Positions 1-5,697 of a DNA stretch of 6,925 nucleotides are shown here, in pieces. The stretch is from CAZXYF01 sp964644705 (GTDB lineage: Bacteria; Planctomycetota; Brocadiia; SM23-32). The notes under the pieces were generated by a model, which had not been told where the DNA came from, made no database searches, and saw nothing but the letters and a program-made list of their open reading frames with translations. The stretch's first letter is position 1, and each line of letters starts with the position of its first letter. Made by a program: the position numbers and the translations under genes. The stretch is taken from contig CAZXYF010000169.1 of NCBI GenBank assembly GCA_964644705.1, forward strand, positions 1 through 6,925, in the 5' to 3' direction.

Positions 1-255
1 TAGGATTGTCACGGCTACCGTGCTTTTGGGCTGCAGGTCGGGCAGCCGGGGAAATTTTCTCCACCCGCGGCGCAAGGCTGTGGGGGCCGCATTTCCCGGC
101 GACTTGTCCTTTGTCAAAGCCTCTCAACCGATTACCATTAACGACTCCTGTTCACGTTCGCAGAGAATGGATCAACAGCCCGCAAAGCACACGTGAAAGG
201 AGCCTCTCTGTAGTTTTGACTGATGACAATTTCACACGGAAAGCACGGTAACAAT
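1..255. other. left flank without a recognised gene
   Basis: I see no convincing gene here. The open frames across this stretch have no recognisable domain and overlap the start of the ribonuclease D gene, so I treat them as chance. A very weak promoter-like pair for the downstream gene can be proposed (TTGTCA at 111-116 and TACCAT at 133-138, 16 bp apart, four of six matches each). A purine-rich AAAGGAG at 196-202 lies too far (20 nt) from the ATG at 223 to serve it. Confidence 0.4.
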
Positions 256-1383
256 ATGAGCGCACTCTGGATCGACGACGCCGCCCGGCTGGAACGTTTT
301 TGCAACGACATTGGTGACGAACCGCTGGCGCTGGACACCGAAAGCGATCACTTCCACGCCTATCAGCCACAGATCTGCTTGATCCAGGCGGCCGCCGGCC
401 AGCAGATGGCGCTGATCGACCCCCTCGCCATGGACGCTTCCGAGCTCACGCCGCTGCTCACCCTTCTGGAAGATGCCGGCGTGGTGAAAATCCTTCACGC
501 CGCACGGAACGACATCATCCAGTTCGACCGTGACTACGACGTCGGCATCGCCAACCTGTTCGATACGCAAATCGCCGCCCGTTTTTTGGATTACGAGCGC
601 AACAGCCTGAACTGGATGCTCGAAGAACTGATCGGTATCAGCACCGGAGGCTCATTCACCCGGTATGACTGGACGACGCGTCCGCTCCCGGCAAAAGCCC
701 GCCGCTATGCCACCGATGACGTGCGTTACCTGGGACAATTACGCGACCGTTTCCGGAGCGAACTCAAAGATGAGGACTGGATCGAGGCGTTTCGGCAGCA
801 ATGCGGCTACGTGGCGCGCAGCGTCGAATACGAAGCCACGGCGTTCAATCCGGACGACTGGCGAGGCCTGAAAGGCAGCAAAAAACTCGACGATCGGGGA
901 CGCGCCGCTTTGAAAGAGCTCTTCCTGTGGCGCCATGAACTCTGCACAAAACTGAACAAATCCGCCGTCACGGTGTTCCCGAACAAAGCGCTGCTTCGTC
1001 TTGCCAGAAAACGACCCACCACGGCCGCAGAGGTCTCCGACATCTCCGGCATACCCCGTCGTCTGAAAGCCGATTATGGCGCGCAGATCGCCAAAATCAT
1101 CGCCGACTCACTGGATTCCCCCGCACCCGATGCCGATCCCCCCTCGACGTCCTACACGCCCCCGCCCCCCGAGCAGAAAAAGCGTTACAACGCCCTGCGC
1201 CGGTGGCGCAACGAAACGTCGGATAAGCTGGGCATACCGACGGAATTCATCGCCACAAACGACACGCTATCCGCCATCGCCGCCGCCCCCCCGGACAGCC
1301 TGGATGAGTTGGGGGATTTCGACGCCATCCTGCCCTGGCATATGGAGGCGTTCGGCGATGAGATGCTGAACATCCTCAGATAA
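256..1383 (+). CDS. rnd: ribonuclease D (DEDDy 3'-5' exoribonuclease with two HRDC domains)
   Basis: This protein trims the 3' ends of tRNA precursors and other small structured RNAs in the cytoplasm (family knowledge). From the ATG at 256 it is 375 residues long, the usual length for RNase D. The three exonuclease motifs of the DEDDy class are visible: motif I LALDTES with D27 and E29, motif II HAARND with D86, and motif III YATDDVRYL with Y151 and D155. Two HRDC nucleic-acid-binding domains follow, roughly residues 214-285 and 306-375, separated by a proline-rich linker (residues 289-305). An in-frame ATG lies at 223. I prefer 256 because the conserved domain begins within a few residues of it and the 11 extra residues look non-coding. 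Its ribosome site is weak (GGAAAG at 238-243). The gene stands alone; the next gene faces it. Function is confident; the exact start is not. Confidence 0.93.
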   Translation: MSALWIDDAARLERFCNDIGDEPLALDTESDHFHAYQPQICLIQAAAGQQMALIDPLAMDASELTPLLTLLEDAGVVKILHAARNDIIQFDRDYDVGIANLFDTQIAARFLDYERNSLNWMLEELIGISTGGSFTRYDWTTRPLPAKARRYATDDVRYLGQLRDRFRSELKDEDWIEAFRQQCGYVARSVEYEATAFNPDDWRGLKGSKKLDDRGRAALKELFLWRHELCTKLNKSAVTVFPNKALLRLARKRPTTAAEVSDISGIPRRLKADYGAQIAKIIADSLDSPAPDADPPSTSYTPPPPEQKKRYNALRRWRNETSDKLGIPTEFIATNDTLSAIAAAPPDSLDELGDFDAILPWHMEAFGDEMLNILR

Positions 1384-1411
1384 CGTCCCCACCAAAGCCG
1401 TTCAGAACCGC

Positions 1412-1435
1412 AACTGGGCAATCGACAGTTTTTTT
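1412..1435 (+). terminator. possible weak intrinsic terminator of rnd
   Basis: A 5-bp stem (AACTG at 1412-1416 pairing with CAGTT at 1426-1430) is followed directly by a run of seven T (1429-1435), 29 nt after the rnd stop codon. The T run is good but the stem is short and its loop is 9 nt, so this is only a weak candidate. Confidence 0.3.
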
Positions 1436-1473
1436 ATCCCCACGGCCACAAGTTTGCGCGCAGCGCATCAGTT

Positions 1474-1590
1474 TTCGTTATTCGTTATTCGTTCCTCGTT
1501 TCTCGTTTGTCGCCGTTTCGTCCGTCGCTTCCCACTTTCCACATCCTACATGCCGTTCTCCGTTCCGCCGTCGCTCGTCTGCCGTCTGTA
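1474..1590 (+). repeat. heptanucleotide-periodic intergenic tract, copy A
   Basis: A degenerate tandem array of 7-bp units, pyrimidine-rich on the plus strand. CG dinucleotides fall at 1476, 1483, 1490, 1497, 1504 and 1511, exactly 7 bp apart, giving units of type TCGTTNN; one base is then inserted and CG recurs at 1519 and 1526. From about 1529 the units change to TTCCCAC, TTTCCAC, ATCCTAC, ATGCCGT and TCTCCGT, still in 7-bp register. It is preceded by a GCGCGCAGCGCATC segment that resembles the head of copies B and C. Open frames through it are by-products of the repeat. It lies between the convergent rnd and FloA-NfeD genes. It is the most diverged copy in the window. Confidence 0.75.
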
Positions 1591-1617
1591 AAACCAGCAA
1601 TCAGCCGTACGGCGGAT
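1590..1617 (-). terminator. possible terminator of the FloA-NfeD gene
   Basis: Downstream of the minus-strand stop at 1656, positions 1600-1617 can fold with ATC/GAT and GCC/GGC pairs around a GTAC loop and one mismatch. Read on the minus strand, a run of four T (1593-1590) follows after a 6-nt gap. The stem is imperfect and the T run short, so confidence is low. Confidence 0.25.
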
Positions 1618-1655
1618 CTTCGTCCAACTAACAATCGCCGTTCTCTGTCGGCCGC

Positions 1656-2195
1656 TCAGGCACGTCGAACGAGCAGATTAAGCTTTTCAACGCCCGTTAT
1701 CCGCACTTCTTCTCCCGCCTCAATATCTTCCCCTTCGGTGGTGGCATCATATTGTTTGTCACCAAACTCAACCCTTCCGTAGGGGTCGATGTCGGACGCC
1801 GCTCTCCCGCAGCCCTGAAGATCCCGCACGCGCTGAAGCACATCCTCCTCCTCTAAATCTATACCACACAGGAACTCAAACGATAGAGGTAAGTCCCTTT
1901 TCTTGGCCAGAACAGAAGCCTCAATTACTTTGGGCACATCCCCACTGGCAAGATAGTGAGCCTCCAGGAGTCTCGGGTTGATATCAAGTCCCGCCTTCTC
2001 AGCAGCAATTGAATTTTCCACGATCACCGACGGTTTAACGTTCATCAGTCTCATCGAGATAAACTCCCACATGTCGATACTGACCCCACCGAGCATCGCT
2101 TTCACGTATAAATAGCAATAGGGAATCCCGATCCATGCGATCAGCAGGACAAATATTGCTCCCATCACCATCAGGATATTTTGGACTTGTTCCAT
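1656..2195 (-). CDS. membrane protein: FloA-like N-terminal region fused to NfeD C-terminal OB domain
   Basis: A 179-residue protein with one N-terminal membrane helix (about residues 6-30). Residues 32-125 match what I know of FloA (UPF0365) flotillin-like proteins: VKAMLGGVSI, MRLMNVKPSVIV, EKAGLDINPRLLEAHYLASGDV and a FEFLCGIDLEEEDVL segment, in FloA order. Residues 128-178 instead match the NfeD C-terminal OB-fold: GCGRAASDIDPYGRVEFGDK, then YDATTEGEDIEAGEEVRITGVE. The rest of FloA, including its Ala/Glu-rich C-terminal coiled coil, is absent. FloA and NfeD are known operon partners in membrane microdomains; here parts of both sit in one short chain. The start is well supported: AGGAG (plus-strand 2205-2209) lies 9 nt upstream, and a near-consensus promoter precedes it. 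The OB domain should lie on the cytoplasmic side if topology follows FloA (inference). The LRR lipoprotein gene lies 224 bp upstream on the same strand. Domain identities are recalled from family sequences, not computed. Confidence 0.85.
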   Translation of the reverse strand: MEQVQNILMVMGAIFVLLIAWIGIPYCYLYVKAMLGGVSIDMWEFISMRLMNVKPSVIVENSIAAEKAGLDINPRLLEAHYLASGDVPKVIEASVLAKKRDLPLSFEFLCGIDLEEEDVLQRVRDLQGCGRAASDIDPYGRVEFGDKQYDATTEGEDIEAGEEVRITGVEKLNLLVRRA

Positions 2196-2231
2196 AAATT
2201 ATCGCTCCTGTTGACACAAAACTATACCCTG

Positions 2232-2259
2232 ATTATACGGCTACACGCCGCGGTCTCAA
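2232..2259 (-). promoter_or_regulatory. sigma-70-type promoter for the FloA-NfeD gene
   Basis: On the minus strand, TTGAGA (plus 2254-2259) and a perfect TATAAT (plus 2232-2237) are separated by 16 bp. The expected start point is near 2225, giving a leader of about 30 nt before the ATG at 2195. This suggests the gene is expressed on its own and not only by read-through from the LRR gene. Confidence 0.6.
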
Positions 2260-2419
2260 TCACAAAATCGGGCTACGTCCCGACACTGTTTCGCCGTCAA
2301 CCAGCTCCAGCGCCTTAATCAGTTCACTATCAACTGGTTGCCCGTCCCCCTACTTTGCAGTAACCACTGGCTCAGCATACCGATAACGTAGTCCTAACTC
2401 TATACCACAGATTACTCTT

Positions 2420-3901
2420 TTATTCCTGCTCAAAGCCGAGAATGTCCACCAGGGGAAAGCCATTTGTCGAGATGGCTTTCTTAAGCCTTTCAGCTCCTTT
2501 TTCTGTAACACCCGTCTTTCTAATATACAACACTTGAAGATTCTCCAGCTTATGAAGGCACTTCAGGCCATTGTCCGTAATCTCCGTTTCGACCAAACGC
2601 AGCTTCTTCAAATTGTCAATTTGGGCGACATATTTCATTCCCGCATCAGTCACTTGCGTATCCCTCAGATTCAGATCCTTGAGGTTTTTGAGTCGGGCCA
2701 GGTATTGCATCCCTTTATCCCCCACTTCGGTACCGCTGAGCTTAAGCCCTTCTAACTCGGTGAGTTTCGCCAAATATTTCAGACCTTCACCCGTAATTTT
2801 TGTGCCACCGAGATCAAGATACCGTAGCCTTTTAAGCCCCTGCAGATGATTTAATCCCCCATTCGTGATTTGTCCCAAAACTAATCCCAGGTACTTCAGC
2901 TTTTTCAAGCGCCTCAGGTACCTCAGGCCTCTGTCAGTGATCTGCGTGTCCAGAAGATTCAGTGTTGTAAGTTTTTCAAGACCTTGCAGGTGATACAATC
3001 CATCATCAGTGATTCCCTCCCCCAGAAGGTTTAACTTGCGCAGGCTCTTCATTTCCTTGACGTGTTGTAAAGCATGGTCTTGCAGAGTTCTACACTGGAT
3101 CACAAGCACCTTCAATTGCTCCATGTCCTCCAGGTAAGCAAGTCCCTGGCCTTTTATCTCACCATCGAGAAAAAGCTTCCTCAGACCGGTCATGTGCTGC
3201 AAATGCGCCAGGCCTTCATCTGTTATCTTTGTGCCTGATCTCAGATTAAGATAGCGCATTTTTATAAGATCCCGTAAGTAAGACAATCCTTTGTCGGTAA
3301 CTTTTATGCCAACCAAACGCAACCTGCGCAACTCGTGCAAATTCTTCAAATTGGCCAAACCGGCATCGGACACCCTGGTAAATGAGAGATCCAGGATACG
3401 TAAATTCCGCAATCCCCTGATATGTTCCAGGCCAGCATCGGTAACGGTGGCCCGCTGGAGATTGAGTCCCTCCAGCCCCTCAAGCCCATTGAGATGCACC
3501 AGGTCACTATCACCGGAATCTTTCGGCACCTTGAGGCCAGGTATATTTTTGTTCCGAATATCCTTCGCCAGCACTTCCCAGTCCAATTCGGCCGCTTTTG
3601 CCTTCGGCTTCACATACCACCAAAGGCATTCGGGAATTCTCAATTTCCCCCTCGAAGGGGTCTCTCCGATTCGACTGCTACGATACCTCTCTCGATCGGC
3701 GGCCTTCTCATACTCTAAAACGACAAGCGGAAGTTCGGAGTTGAAGCTGCGGCGACCATAGTTCGATGTCTCAAGCCACGTTCGGGAAACCTTCTGTTCG
3801 CCCGGTCCCGAACTACCTGACTGTTTTTCGCAGGATACTACTGCAAGGATCGCGGCAACCAAAATCAACGTGATGATGCGCCATTGTTGGTATTTCCCCA
3901 T
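2420..3901 (-). CDS. leucine-rich-repeat lipoprotein
   Basis: A 493-residue predicted lipoprotein. Residues 1-23 form a signal peptide (KYQQWR, then a hydrophobic stretch) ending in the lipobox AVVSC with the lipidated Cys at 24. Glu at +2 does not suggest inner-membrane retention by the E. coli rule. Residues 25-133 are a non-repeat region with a LWWYVKPKAKAAELDW segment. From residue 154 to 465 there are 13 leucine-rich repeats of the pattern TDxGLxxLxxLxxLxxLxLxxTxI, nearly all 24 residues (the third has 25, the fourth 23). A partial repeat precedes them and a C-terminal cap follows (466-493). Such repeats usually make a solenoid for protein binding; no enzyme domain is visible and the ligand is unknown. 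GAGGA (plus 3911-3915) sits 9 nt before the ATG, supporting this start. GC content is visibly lower than in rnd. It is co-directional with the FloA-NfeD gene downstream. Confidence 0.9.
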   Translation of the reverse strand: MGKYQQWRIITLILVAAILAVVSCEKQSGSSGPGEQKVSRTWLETSNYGRRSFNSELPLVVLEYEKAADRERYRSSRIGETPSRGKLRIPECLWWYVKPKAKAAELDWEVLAKDIRNKNIPGLKVPKDSGDSDLVHLNGLEGLEGLNLQRATVTDAGLEHIRGLRNLRILDLSFTRVSDAGLANLKNLHELRRLRLVGIKVTDKGLSYLRDLIKMRYLNLRSGTKITDEGLAHLQHMTGLRKLFLDGEIKGQGLAYLEDMEQLKVLVIQCRTLQDHALQHVKEMKSLRKLNLLGEGITDDGLYHLQGLEKLTTLNLLDTQITDRGLRYLRRLKKLKYLGLVLGQITNGGLNHLQGLKRLRYLDLGGTKITGEGLKYLAKLTELEGLKLSGTEVGDKGMQYLARLKNLKDLNLRDTQVTDAGMKYVAQIDNLKKLRLVETEITDNGLKCLHKLENLQVLYIRKTGVTEKGAERLKKAISTNGFPLVDILGFEQE

Positions 3902-3976
3902 GTCATTTTGTCCTCAAAGTCTAACGTTCACCTCTGAATCGAAATACCCCTCAATTAGGGAGATAGTCATCACAGC

Positions 3977-4006
3977 ATTGTAGCACTATAAGGTGATAAT
4001 AATCAC
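3977..4006 (-). promoter_or_regulatory. candidate promoter and operator of the LRR lipoprotein gene
   Basis: On the minus strand a TACAAT -10 (plus 3977-3982, five of six matches) lies about 75 nt before the start codon. No good -35 stands 17 bp upstream. That position is instead covered by a perfect 5-bp inverted repeat, GTGAT-AATA-ATCAC (plus 3993-4006). A poor -35 overlapped by a palindrome fits an activated or repressed promoter, but this rests on short motifs. Confidence 0.35.
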
Positions 4007-4055
4007 ACCGCTCCGTATAGGGACCGGAAAATAACCTATCATTGCTGAAACCCTT

Positions 4056-4084
4056 TTTACAACTTTCCAATCATCGCCTATAGG
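4056..4084 (+). promoter_or_regulatory. sigma-70-type promoter for the antitoxin gene
   Basis: TTTACA at 4056-4061 (five of six to TTGACA) and TATAGG at 4079-4084 (four of six) are separated by exactly 17 bp. The -10 overlaps the 8-bp palindrome CCTATAGG (4078-4085), which could be an autoregulatory site for an AbrB-type antitoxin (inference). The start point would be near 4091, leaving a leader of 70-80 nt. Confidence 0.45.
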
Positions 4085-4168
4085 GCTTAGATACGTCCCC
4101 ACCTGAAAACTTTTCCGCCTCCGGCGTGCTCACCTGTAAGAGGGGGGAACGGTTCTGGGGTGGCAGCG

Positions 4169-4420
4169 ATGCGAACAAAGGTATTTGGCGACGGACAAAT
4201 AGTCATCCCACCCGAAATACGTAAGGCGGCTGGGATCCACTCGGGGGACGAGATTGAGGTGAAAATCGATCCTCAGGCTGAATCGTTTGAAATCCATAAA
4301 ACGGGCGAACCTCGGAGCAAGCAGTTGGCAGGGGCCTTTGCGGCTTACGGTAAAAAGAAACCGTTTCCGGACCGCGAAGAGATGACAAAAGCTTTGGCGG
4401 AGGGGATGAAACATGAGTGA
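4169..4420 (+). CDS. AbrB/MazE/VapB-type antitoxin
   Basis: From the ATG at 4169 the protein has 83 residues; a GTG at 4160 would add three. Residues 9-31 (GQIVIPPEIRKAAGIHSGDE and on) are the signature of the AbrB/SpoVT swapped-hairpin DNA-binding domain. The tail, with GAFAAYGKKKPFPDREEM and ALAEGM, is the toxin-binding type seen in VapB antitoxins paired with PIN toxins. GGGG at 4157-4160 lies 8 nt before the ATG; a longer purine run at 4141-4148 would suit the GTG. The stop overlaps the next ATG (ATGAGTGA, 4413-4420), the usual translational coupling of an antitoxin to its toxin. Here that toxin is broken, so this is an orphaned antitoxin. It may still repress its own promoter or neutralise related toxins elsewhere (inference). 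Confidence 0.85.
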   Translation: MRTKVFGDGQIVIPPEIRKAAGIHSGDEIEVKIDPQAESFEIHKTGEPRSKQLAGAFAAYGKKKPFPDREEMTKALAEGMKHE

Positions 4421-4476
4421 ACTCGTTCGATGAAGGTCTCAAACAACAGGGTCTGAAGGTCTTAGCCGTGGAATAG
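4413..4476 (+). pseudogene. remnant of a PIN-domain (VapC-type) toxin with the middle deleted
   Basis: The ATG at 4413 overlaps the antitoxin stop and encodes MSELV, a typical opening for VapC toxins, but the frame ends at 4433. One frame over, from 4426 to 4476, FDEGLKQQGLKVLAVE followed by a stop resembles the last residues of PIN toxins, which often end in a TFD...L..G..VL pattern. The simplest reading is an internal deletion that removed most of the roughly 130-codon gene, including the catalytic acidic residues, and left both ends out of frame with each other. The assignment rests on context and two short segments. Confidence 0.55.
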
Positions 4477-4541
4477 GGTGTATGGTTCGCATGTTGTCCT
4501 CCTCGTAGTCGGCCACCATTGATTTTCCGGTGCCTCCTGCA

Positions 4542-4770
4542 TCTGTGCATCTTTGTATCCCAGAATTCCGCATCCCGTATCTCGTATCCCGCTTCCCGTA
4601 TAACATCGCATGCTGCCTGCGCAGCCGTAGCGGTTAATTCGTTTTCCCGTTCATCCTTAATCGTTTTTCGTTCGTCGTTCTGCGCCGTCACGCCGTCTCT
4701 GTACTCTGACTTCTGTAGCTCTGACCTCTGTCCTCTGACCTCTGTCCTCTGGCCGTCATGCCGTTAGACG
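4542..4770 (+). repeat. heptanucleotide-periodic intergenic tract, copy B
   Basis: The first part (about 4542-4603) has units of type CCCGTAT, with CG at 4569, 4576, 4583, 4590 and 4597, each 7 bp apart. A head follows with TGCGCAGCCGTAGC (4618-4631), shared exactly with copy C. Then come TCGTT units (CG at 4662, 4669, 4676 and 4683), a CTGCGCCGTC hinge, and CTCTG units (TG at 4700, 4707, 4714, 4722, 4729, 4736, 4743 and 4750). The single 8-bp step is a TAGCTCTG unit. It ends near GGCCGTCATGCCGTT. It fills the space between the toxin scar and the ATPase fragment; no gene is visible in it. Confidence 0.8.
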
Positions 4771-4874
4771 CACCCTGTTTTGTAGTACCCGTTTACCCAA
4801 ACTGGAGATATCGTGGCCCGCCCCATCTACGGTCTCGTGCCCGACCCAAAAACCAACAAACATGACGAGAAGAC

Positions 4875-4938
4875 TTGACGGTCTTTAGCCGATTTCCGTC
4901 AGTCTGTTGACGGTTTTTAGCGAGTTACGGTTCAGTTT
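4875..4938 (+). repeat. imperfect tandem duplication of about 32 bp
   Basis: Two units beginning TTGACGG start at 4875 and 4907. The first 15 bases differ at one position; the remainder is weaker but keeps a TCAGT near the end. The second unit supplies the doubtful TTG start of the ATPase fragment, so the duplication may mark the edge of the truncated gene. Confidence 0.4.
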
Positions 4939-5440
4939 TCACATAGGTCACAGCATCTCGATGTCGGAACTGGGGCAGAAACTGGGAATGAGCAAAAACA
5001 CCGTCCACAGGTATCTGGACCTGCTGGAGAAGGTTTTCGTGATTTACAGTCGGCAGGGTTTCTCACGAAATCTTCGGAAAGAGATCACGAAAAAACGCCG
5101 CTATTATTTTTACGATAACGGAGTGAGGAACGCCTTGATCAACAATTTCAACGGCGTCGATCTCCGCGATGATGTGGGGGCACTGTGGGAAAACTACTGC
5201 CTGGTCGAACGAATGAAACACAATCTTTATACCAATCGGAACGTAAGCAGTTACTACTGGCGCACCTACGATCAACAGGAGATAGACCTGATTGAGGAAT
5301 CAGGGGGACAACTTCACGCATACGAGATGAAATGGTCTTCCCAGAAAGTGAAGCCTCCAACGGGCTGGGACAAAAATTATCCCGAGGCAAACTTTGACGC
5401 CATTCACCGGGAAAATTACCTGGATTTCATAACGGACTGA
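4907..5440 (+). pseudogene. C-terminal fragment of an AAA-type ATPase with DUF4143 domain
   Basis: The 177-residue frame (TTG at 4907; an internal ATG lies at 4961) matches the C-terminal part of the AAA_14/DUF4143 family, whose full-length members have about 380-400 residues. Residues 17-46 are the helix-turn-helix segment (SMSELGQKLGMSKNTVHRYL). NLRKEITKKRRYYFYDNGVR and NALINNF follow, then GALWENYCLVERMK (91-104). Residues 125-142 contain EIDLIEE...YEMK, the PD-(D/E)XK-like D127, E140 and K142. The Walker A and B ATPase half is missing: no frame between the repeat tract and 4907 continues the homology. There is no ribosome site. I therefore read it as a 5'-truncated gene; stable expression from the ATG at 4961 is possible but unlikely. 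The function of this family is poorly known. Confidence 0.75.
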
Positions 5441-5476
5441 TAGGGGACGCCTGCCTGCGCAGTTATTTGTGTCAAT

Positions 5477-5640
5477 AGTATCGCTCGCATCTTGCGTGCG
5501 CAGCCGTAGCTGTAGCTTTTAATTCGTTTCGTCGTTAATCGTTCCTCGTTAATCGTTTTTCTGTCGTCGCTCTGCGCCGTCCTGCCGTCGCTGTCCTCTG
5601 TAGCTCTGTCCTCTGGCCGTCTCGTTTAGTGCCGTTTTCC
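5477..5640 (+). repeat. heptanucleotide-periodic intergenic tract, copy C
   Basis: The head has ATCGC, GCAT and TGCGCAGCCGTAGC (5497-5510), shared with copy B. TCGTT units follow with CG at 5533, 5540, 5547, 5554, 5568 and 5575, all multiples of 7 apart. After the CTGCGCCGTC hinge come CTCTG units (TG at 5592, 5599, 5607 and 5614, again with one 8-bp TAGCTCTG step). It ends with GGCCGTC and GCCGTT elements like those ending copy B. With copy B it brackets the truncated ATPase. Only the CTCTG block is shorter than in B. Confidence 0.8.
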
Positions 5641-5697
5641 CGCCGTTCATCTTACTCGTAAACCAACTCGTCGACTTGATCGGCCGTTTTTGTTCAC

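Noticed and set aside
6..251. Open frame at the left edge on the plus strand (81 codons)
   Set aside because: It has no recognisable domain, an Arg/Pro/Ser-rich composition typical of out-of-frame GC-rich DNA, and overlaps the region before rnd.
1507..1782. Plus-strand frame through heptad tract A
   Set aside because: It is Ser/Arg/Pro-rich low-complexity sequence generated by the 7-bp units and runs antisense into the FloA-NfeD gene.
2281..2370. Minus-strand stretch reading GQPVDSELIKALELVDGETV and on, to a stop, and a CAACCAG/CTGGTTG inverted repeat at 2298-2340
   Set aside because: The frame opens after a stop without a start codon and matches nothing I know. The inverted repeat has a 29-nt loop and no T run, so it is not a convincing terminator.
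4203..4691. Long minus-strand frame of 162 codons opposite the antitoxin and tract B
   Set aside because: It is antisense to a clear AbrB-type gene and runs through repeat DNA; the protein resembles no family I know.
4519..4767. Plus-strand frame of 82 codons through heptad tract B
   Set aside because: The Ser/Cys-rich translation only reflects CCCGTAT, TCGTT and CTCTG units; there is no ribosome site or family match.
4813..4878. Short frame from GTG (21 codons, MARPIYGLVPDPKTNKHDEK and one more residue) with a TGGAG 5 nt upstream
   Set aside because: It looks like a possible start of a lost gene, but it is too short and I recognise no family; it is not in frame with the ATPase fragment.
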